This document shows positions 9,101 to 18,100 of a DNA stretch of 20,412 bases, in pieces (the first letter of the stretch is position 1; every line of letters starts with the position of its first letter). The DNA is from Baffinella frigidus. Its lineage: Eukaryota; Cryptophyceae; Cryptomonadales; Baffinellaceae. The notes below the pieces were generated by a model that made no database searches, was not told where the DNA came from, and saw only the letters and a program-made list of their open reading frames with translations. The translations under genes and the position numbers were made by a program. The stretch spans positions 204,656 to 225,067 of the forward strand of contig MU646712.1 of NCBI GenBank assembly GCA_026770585.1, written 5' to 3'.

Positions 9101-12100
9101 TGAGCTGGCTCGCATCGATGGCATGTCGGTCGCCTACGAGCTCATCGAGAAAGTCAAGAACAAGATCCAGGATCAGGTCTGCACCTTACTTCCTAAACTT
9201 CCCAGGCCTCAACCTTACTTCGTAGCCCCATGCCTGCGACCCCTGGACGATAGCGATAAACCCTGAACCATCCACTTAGCAGCCACTGGGGGCTTCACGG
9301 ATACAGTCCATCTAAACCATTTGTGCTAGAATCTTATCCATTTGCATTGGATTTCAACCGCATTTCCCCGGATATTCGGGGGGGGAGGAACTCGGCCGCT
9401 GCTAGGTGGCTTCCTAAACCCATTCCTGCGACCCCTGGACAATAAGCCCGGAACCCTAACCTATAAAGCTGGTCGAGAAAGTTTCGGGTGTTTGATCCAA
9501 CACTCAACCATACCCCCTGAACCGAGTTCAAACCCTAAACCCTAAAGACAAACCCCAAACCCCAAACCACAAACCACAAACCCCAAACCCCAAACCCCAA
9601 ACCCCAAACCCCAAACCCCAGTACCGTAAAACCCAAACACCAAACATCAAACATCAAACATCAAACACCAAACACCAAACACCAACCCCAAACCAGGAGG
9701 TGTGGTACCGTTGGGTACGGTCCTTTGCAGACTCCAACAACTCCATGTCGGGCCAGGTAACCTCTCCTTTCCGCTCCAAAGTTGCCAGATTTGTACCGCA
9801 GACCCAGCATGTCAACTGCAGAATAGCCGGCCAACCCGAGTAAGACAGAGCTGACACTTATAATTTATAAACTGGATTTCATTCAAAATTACTACACGTT
9901 TGCTTTAATATCACTAGTAAAGATCGTTCTGTGTAGTAAATTTCATTGAATCCAGTTGATAAGTTACAAGTGTTTGTGTATGAGGTTCTTCGCAGACTCG
10001 AACACCTCCATGTCTTTCCACGTGACCTCTCAACAACTCCAAACCTAAACCCTACACCCCAAACCCCAAACCCCAAACGCTGACCTCCACCCCAGGAGAT
10101 GAACACGGTGCTCTGAACTCCAAACCCTAAATCCTAAACCCTAAACCCTAAATCCTAACCCCTAACCCCATCCCAGGTAATGGCCAAGGTCTTCATAGGT
10201 CCTCTGAACTCGAGATCCTAAGACCTCAAACCCAAAACCCCACACGCCAACCCCCCGAACCCTTCACTTGGTAATGAATGACCAAGGTCTTCAAGGGTCC
10301 TCTGAACACCAACCCCTAAGACCTAGACCCTAACACCTAGACCCTGAACCCTAAACCCTAACCCTACACTGGGTAATAACCAAAGGTTGTCTGAACTCTA
10401 AACCCTAAGACGTATACCCTAAACCCTAAACCCTAAACCCTAAACCCTAAACCCTAAACCCTAAACCATACACTCTAAACCCCTCACTAGGTAATGACCA
10501 AGTTCTTGAAAGAGATCTGCCACAAGGGCCACCTCGTGCAGGGGTTACGATCACGATCTCATATGAAAACCGTTTTAGTTGAAAACCTTAGGGATCAATG
10601 AAAATGACTACACGAATGCTTTAATATTACTTATAGAGATCATGGTTTGTAGTAGATTTCATTGCCCAAAGGTTTTAAATTCAAACCGTTTTCGCATGAC
10701 ATCGGCAGACCACCGCCGAGAGGTATGGGTTCACACCCTGAACTCTAACCCCATCCCCACCACGCCAGAGGGCTCGAGAGAAACCGACGCCTTATCCACG
10801 CCAGATCTGGCGTCGTTGACTTAAGTATTCAGGGGATTTCCCCTGCAAGATGTCAAAAGTGGATGTTTCAAGCCCTCTGGCGTGGCAGGTGATGACGAAG
10901 GTCTCCAAAGAACTCTGCCACAAGGGCCACCTCTGCTCTCAACCCTGAACCCTAAGACCCCAAGCCCTTAACCCTGAACCCCAAAACCTTCACTAGGTGA
11001 TGACGAAGGTTTTCAAAGAACTCATCCACAAGGGGGGGCACATCGTCGACCAGCGCCTCAAGCAGTCCGGGTAAACCCTACACCCTTCACACTAAACACT
11101 AAACACTAAACCCTAAACCCTAAACCCTAAACCCTAAACCCTAAACAAAACACACTCACCACTAAACACCAAACACCAAACCCCTCATCCCCAAACCCCT
11201 CGTCCCCAATCCCACACCCCACACCCCACACCCCACACCCCACACCCCACACCCCAAACCCCACACCCCACACCCCACACCCTAAACCCCGAACCCGAAA
11301 CCTCAAACCCGAAACCCGAAACAGGTGGGAGTGCTTCAAGACGTTTTTCGCGGAGCTGAACAACGGGCGCAGTCCTCTGGCGGTCCGCACCCTGAGAGAG
11401 AGAGCGCGAGAGAGAGGGAGAGAGGGAGAGAGAGAGGGGGGGGAGGGGGGCAGAGAGGGAGAGAGCGCGCGCGAGAGAGAGGGAGAGAGGGAGGGAGAGG
11501 GAGAGGGAGAGGGAGCGGGAGAGGGAGAAAGCGACGTTTTTCGCGGAGCTGGACAACGGCCGCAGTCTTCTGGCGGTAACCCTAAGAGCCTTGCAGCCTG
11601 GTCTAGGTGCACCCGGAACCCTACACCATCAACCCTCAACCCTCGACCCTCGACCCTCAACCCTCAACCCCGCAGTCCACTGGCGGTCCGCACCCTGAAC
11701 CATCAACCCTGAACCCGGATCCCGGATCCCGGAACCCGCAACCCTACATGTAAACCCCAAACCCTGAATCCTAAACCCTGAACCCTGAACCCTGCCCCTG
11801 AACCCTGAACCCTGCCCCTAAACCCTGAACCCTACTGCAGGGAGCCGACGCAGAACAGAACAGGCGGAAGATCGACTCTGTCCTCCGCTCGGGTCTTGTT
11901 CCCCCAAACCAAACCCTCGCCAAGTCTCAGTCTATTGGGGCCCACACCACAAATTTGGTGCGCCCGGGCTCTTTTTCGTTGGAAAGTTGACGAATTTGTA
12001 CCGCGGACCCAGCGTCCTAAACCCCGAACCCTAAACGCAGGGGACTGCGGGATGAAGCTGGTCGGGGAGGCGCTCGTCGGGCGGAAGGTCTCGTGGTTCC

Positions 12101-15100
12101 ACCCGCTCAAGTTCAAACGCCTTTACGGGAAGGTCCTGTGGCACAGGTGCCTGCCCCTCCCAACCCCGAAACCTTTAGGTCCGTCAGGTTCTTCGAGCTT
12201 CAACATAGGGACACTGGAACTTGTTCTGCAGAAAAGCCATGCTTCCTTTCGGATCACATTCCTGTTTCGGGTTAGACCCACCCCCCAGCCCCCAAACCTC
12301 CTTACTGGGCGCGCAGCGTCCCCTGATGAAGAGTGTCTTAGTGTCCGAGGCCATGCAATTTAAACCGCCTTTGATGCTATCTTGAGGGTGGATTTTGCCA
12401 AAATTTGCCATTTTAGCATCGACATAGCTTTAACATGGTTCAAAACCCACCCCACGATAGCCAAAACACGGTTGAAAGTGCACGGCCTCGCCCATGAATC
12501 TCGCGGGGTTTGCCCTGTGCGTTGGAGCCGTCCTTTCACGCTGTGAATAGTCTTCTTCTTCTTCGTCTTCTTCTTCTTTTTCTTCTTTTTCTCAAGTTCA
12601 AACGCCTCTACGGGAAGGTGCCGTGACTTTCAAAGGAAACAGACAGGCCCGCCCCGGGATGGATAGGCCCGCCTCGGGATAGACAGGCCCGCCTCGGGAC
12701 AGACAGGCCCGCCTCGGGATAGATAGGCCCGCCTAACACCACACGTCTTCACGCGTGAGCACCTTTCCAGGGCTGGAAAGGTGCACAGGTGCCTGGGGGT
12801 TCGGGGTTCGGGTTTAGGGGCTGGGGTTGGGGCTGGGTTTTAGGGTTACGATTTGGGATTTAGGAGTTGGGGTTTGGGGTTTAGGGTTTAGTTGTTTAGG
12901 GTTAAGGGGCTGGGTGCCTGCCCCCCCGGCGCATCGCGTCCCGTGTACAAACAGACATGCCCCAACCCCTAAACCCTAAACCCTAAACCCTAAACCCTCA
13001 ACAAATTAAACCCTACACCCTAAACCCTAAATCCTGAACCCCAAACCCTAAACCCTCAACCCTAAACCCCGACCCCCCTCCCAAACCGTAACCCTAAAAC
13101 CAAGCCCCAACCCCAGCCCCTAAACCCTAACCCCCAAACCCCAAACTCCAAACCCCATACCACCAGGGACGATGGCTCGCCGGAGTCCAAGGTGCGGATC
13201 CAGCATGACGAGCCGCTCGACAACGAGGACGCCGCGCCCGTCATGTCGTACAAGGTCTCTTTCTGCCCCCGCTCTCCCTCTCCCTCTCCCTCTCCCTCTC
13301 CCTCTCCCTCTCCCTCTCTCTCTCTCCCTCTCACGTCTCTACACGCTGGAGCCCTAGGGTGGAATGTTCCCTGAACCGAGGCACTCGGAGGACGTCTCGC
13401 CCGCCATTTTGAACCGATTTGCGTGGTGTGAACTGTCCTCCTCGGTGGTCCCTGCCCCCGTGGCGCGAGAGACGTGGCACGCGGGAGCGTACCACACCAG
13501 AGGGCTCGAGGGAAACCGACGCCCTATCCACGCCAGATCTGGCGACGTTGACGTAAGTATTCAGGAGCTTTCCTCTGAAAGATGTCAAAGGTGGATGTTT
13601 CGAGCCCTGTGGCGTGGTAGGGTGGAGTATTCCCGGGTCAGGCTGATCGACACCGATGAGACCGTGCCCGCCCTCTCGTTCAAGGTCCTCTCAAGCAGAC
13701 CTTTAAAAGTACTTGTATGGGCCCTGTGTACATAAACCCTCAACCCAAAACCCAAACCCCCTAAACCCTCGACCCTCAACCCTGAAAATCCTGAACTCTG
13801 AACCCTGAACGCTGCACGCTGAACGCTTCACCCCTGCAGTGGTCGGAGAGAGAGATTGATAATTCATTGCCAAACAGTCAGCGTCAGTGTCGCACATGCT
13901 ACGCATTGTGCCATTACTGTACCCCGTGTCGGCCGCTCATTCGAGCATTTTCCGGATGGATTCTAACTCCACCTCCTACAGTGGTCGGACATAGCGTTTG
14001 ACATGCTGCTTCACGAGGACTACAACGGCGAGGGGCTCTGCAGCGACTACCCTCTCGAGTACGCCCTATTCCCTAATCCCCGAACCCTCATCCCTAAACC
14101 CCCACCCCGGAACCCGGAACCCGGACCCGAATTGCATGCTAAGGATCACACGAACACGCAGCACATGGACCCCTAGACCGCAAACCCCCAAAACGGAAAC
14201 CTCGGGGCAGGTTCGACGCCGAGGCGAATCTCGAGCTGATCCACTTAGTAGCCACCGGGGTCTTCACGGATACAGTCCATCTAAACCATTTGTACTAGAA
14301 TCGTATGCATTGCCCTCTAACCTAACCGCAATTTCACCTTGAATTCAAGGCGAAAATGTCTTCGGTCGCTGCTAAGTGGGTGGGCGGAACCCTACACCCT
14401 ATCCCCTCAACCTTATCTCCTAGGGTTTAGGAGATAATCCCTATCTCCTAGGGTTTAGGAGATAGGGTGTAACCCTACACCCTATCTCCTAAACCCTAGG
14501 AGATGAACCTGAAATCGCGGGGCAGGTACGACGGCGAGGCGAATCTCGATGTAATGATCGGAACCCTACCACGCCAGAGGGCTCGAAACATCCACTTTTG
14601 ACATCTTTCAGGTGAAATCCCCTGAATACTTGAGTCAACGACGCCAGATCTGGCGTGGCGTGGATAAGGCGTGGATAAGGCGTCGGTTTCCCTCGAGCCC
14701 TCTGGCGTGGCACACCCTATCTCCTATCTCCTAAACCCAGAAATCGCGGGGCAGGTTCGACGGCGAGGCGAATCTCGATATGATGATCGGAACCGTCGAG
14801 CTATGCAAGACCGCTGTCGAGGTGCGCCCTACACCCTAAAGCGCCCTACACCCTAAGTCCAAAACCGTACACCATAAACCCTAGTAAACCCTACTTGAAC
14901 CTCACACCGTCACCCTTATCCCCCTAACAAAACACCATACGTCATCAGTCATCAACCATAAACCATAAACCGTCAAGCTGTGCCATCTCGCAGTCGAAGT
15001 GGGCCTCTCACGTCTTGGTGTTCAGGGTCCAGGGTTCAGGGTCCAGGGTTCAGGGCCCCCCCCCGTCGGGCAGAGCGCAAGCTGCCACCTGGATTGGGGT

Positions 15101-18100
15101 GTAGGGTGTTCAGGGGTACCTCGCTCATAAGAAACTGCACCCCCCCGAGGACCACAGCAGGGCCCTATGCATAGGCCTAATGTAGGGTTCTAGGGGGAGG
15201 CAGTTTCTTATGAGCGAGGTACCCCCGTAGGGTGTAGGGTGTAGGGTGTCGGGCTCTGTGAAGGTGCGCGCCTATCACGCCTTGTTGTTCAGGGTTCAGG
15301 GGTCAGGGTTCAGGGGGTCAGGTATAGGGCTCGCAGTCGAGGCCTGTCGAAACCCAACCCCCATTCCATCCACGCAAGAGCGCTCCAGGGAAACCGACGC
15401 CTTACCCACGCCAGATCTGGTGTCGTTGACTTAAGCATTCAGGGGATTTCCCCTGAAAGTTGTCAAAAGTGGATGTGTGGAGCCCTCTGGCGTGGAACCC
15501 TAAGAGAGGCACCTCCCGGGAAACCCCACACCCGAAACCCTAACCCGCATTTCCCTAAACCCCAAACCACAAACCACAAACCCTAAACCCTAAACGGTAC
15601 CCAGGTGCTCGACGTCGACATCCATCGCCAGGCCTATGCGCTCCTCATCCACCTCTGCAGCCAGTACCCCCCCTGAACCCTAAACCCTGAACCCTGAACC
15701 ATAGACCATAAACCCTAACCCCAAAGCCCTAAGCTCCTGCGCCTTACGCGGCGCTCCGTATCCACCTCTGCAGCCAGTATGCCCCCACCCCAACCCAAAA
15801 CCCTAAACCCTAAACCCTACACCCTGAACCTAGGCCCTAAAGCCCCCGCCCCAACCCTAACCCCCAAACCCTGAGCCATAAGTTTCCCATGCACCTCTGC
15901 AGCCAGAGTCCCCCCGCCCCAAGCCTAGCCGCTGTTTCTAAAGTTGATGTATTTGTGGGGGTGTTGACATTGACAAAAGCGCCTGTACCGTGACCCTCGC
16001 CCCCGTGTGTTGCCTACCACACAGCGGGCTACCAAGGGATTTTCGGGCGCGGAGAGCCGGAGGTTCCGTTGCCTTATCCGTAGGAACCCCCCTATGTGCC
16101 TACTGTAGGGTGCTGGGTCTTATCGCTGAGGGGTTATTCAAAACCTCTTGGAAGTCCACAGTGTGGTGGGGAGTTTCACGAGCCGCATAGCCTGTCCTGT
16201 GTTGCCTTGCTATCTTTACGACCCTGCGCCCCCACAACGACCCTAGAGCTAGAGAATAGACGCAGGGCTTTTCGGTGGGGTAACCCTGGCCCGTTCTTGG
16301 AGCCATTGGCTCGTTCTTGGAGCCGTTTGCTAATGAAAATTGACTTTTGAATACCGTTTCCCCTTGAAAATTGACTTTTGAATACCTCCCTCAAGAGCCC
16401 TCTGTGGAAACGCTGCGGCCGCCGCAAGTCGAGACCAGTTTGGAGGGATGTTGTCACCTAAACCCTACACCCTACACCCTCAACCCTCAACCCTCAACCC
16501 CACACCCCAACCCCCGCAGGTCAGACGAGTTTGCAGGGCTGGTAGTGAAGAAGCTGGCGACGCCTTCGACGTTTGCCCGCCGCGACGAGAATAACGTGAG
16601 TCTCCTCCACGGAGGGCTCTTGGAGGGGGGTATTCAAAAGTCAATTTTACAAGGGAAAATGGTATTCAAAAGTCAATTTTCAGGATAAAACGGCTCCAAG
16701 AACGACCAATGGCTCCAAGAACGGACCTGGATTGCCCCCATCAAGCGCCCTGGGTGGATCTTCTTCCCCCCTTCTTTGTTAACCTTGTGAGAAGTGGCCA
16801 ACTTACCAACTCCGATCGCTGTCTCTTAGGGTTAGGGGTTAGGGGTCAGGGGGGGTCCTCCCCCTCTTCGCCGCGCCTGCAAATCCCTCACCCTACACCC
16901 TAAACCCTGAACATCAAACCCTGGGGAAAAGACTTGAAAGATGGAACCCTAAACCTAAACCGAAACCGAAACCGAAACCGAAAAACGGAAGCCTAAACCT
17001 AAACTAAACCTGAACCTGAACCTGAACCTGAACCTGAACCTGAACCTAAACCGCAGGAGCGCATCCAGAAGCTGACAGACATCATCCGGGACGCGGCCAT
17101 CCGCAACGCGACCGATCCCGGTGATAAACCCTAAGCCCTACACCCTAAACCCCAAATCTAAACCCCAAACTCTAAACCCTGAACCCTGAACCCTGAACCC
17201 TAAACGCGACCGAGCCCGGTACCGCAATCGCACCTGCACCCCCCACAAACTCTCAACCCCAAACCCTAACCCCTGGACTCCTCCATCCCCCAAACCCCGA
17301 CCCCTGAACCATCCCCCAAACCCTAAACCCCGAACTCCAACCCCTCACCTCCCTCCACAACCTCTGCTATTCTCCAAACCCAGAACCCCAACCCCCACAC
17401 CCCAAACCCCAAACCCTACACCCCACACCCCAAACCCCTAACCCGTAAACCCTACGCAAGGCCCGGACGGAGGGCACCCGACGGCGTGCTCGTTCTGCAA
17501 GGAGAACCTCACGGCCGTTGGTCAGTTTGCGCCTAGGTCTGCGCCAAACCCCAAACCCCAAACCCTAAACCCTGATACCCTGATACCCTGATACCCTGAT
17601 ACCCTGATACCCTGATACCCTGATACCCTGCCCTGCTCGACCGCGTGACGCATCGACTACGCTAAACCCTAAACCCCAAACCCTAAACCCTAAATCCTAA
17701 ACCCTGGAGAGTCGCTCGTGAAGTGGCTTTACGTCTGAGACAGAGAATTCACTGTGGAATCACCCCAGGTGGAGGCTTGATTACATGGCGCAGACGTGTA
17801 GCCACTAGATATCTCACTCGTGACGCACTGTGTTGCATACCGTAGCACCCTACGGGATAAGCCGGTGCGCGCCGCCTCCGCCTCACACACGAGCATGCTA
17901 GAGGGGCCTATTTAAAATCGTTTTGTTTTACAAGCGGGTATTTGTGTAGTAATTTTCGTGAGGTTGGTCACGTACCTGGGCGAAATTAGTCCAGACACGA
18001 GGTTGGTTACGTTATCCCGGTACAAATATTTACAACCCCACTTGTAAATAGGATCCTCCAGTATTCTCGAGTGGGCAGACTCTCTCCCAAATGGGTTTCG

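Larger units (their letters stand above)
10040..10996. repeat. Gene B intron 11, distal part: ladder of exon 12 acceptor-edge copies in CCCTAAA repeats
   Basis: Decayed copies of the exon 12 start begin at about 10096, 10177, 10271, 10372, 10491 and 10889, each preceded by CCCTAAA-type repeat; the intact exon begins at 10997. Steps are 81, 94, 101, 119, 398 and 108. Removing the two MITEs from the 398 step leaves about 130. The copy at 10491 still reads VMTKFLKEICHKGHLVQ in frame. Confidence 0.85.
14822..15604. other. Gene B intron 19
   Basis: CCCTAAA-type traces at 14826-14975, G-rich reversed blocks at about 15025-15055 and 15228-15325, two MITEs, and a ccctaaa block (15535-15594) before the exon 20 acceptor. 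A repeated phrase (tctcacgtcttggtgttcag near 15006, tatcacgccttgttgttcag near 15272) marks an internal duplication. No other gene seen. Confidence 0.6.

Noticed and set aside
11127-11660. Ser/Pro/Leu-rich ORFs over the GA/CT tracts (also 6434-6733, 13172-13374)
   Set aside because: Low-complexity dinucleotide and hexanucleotide tracts; open in several frames, not conserved with exon phase.
12641-12734. CRISPR-like array
   Set aside because: Units are head-to-tail 20-mers without unique spacers; the window is eukaryotic.
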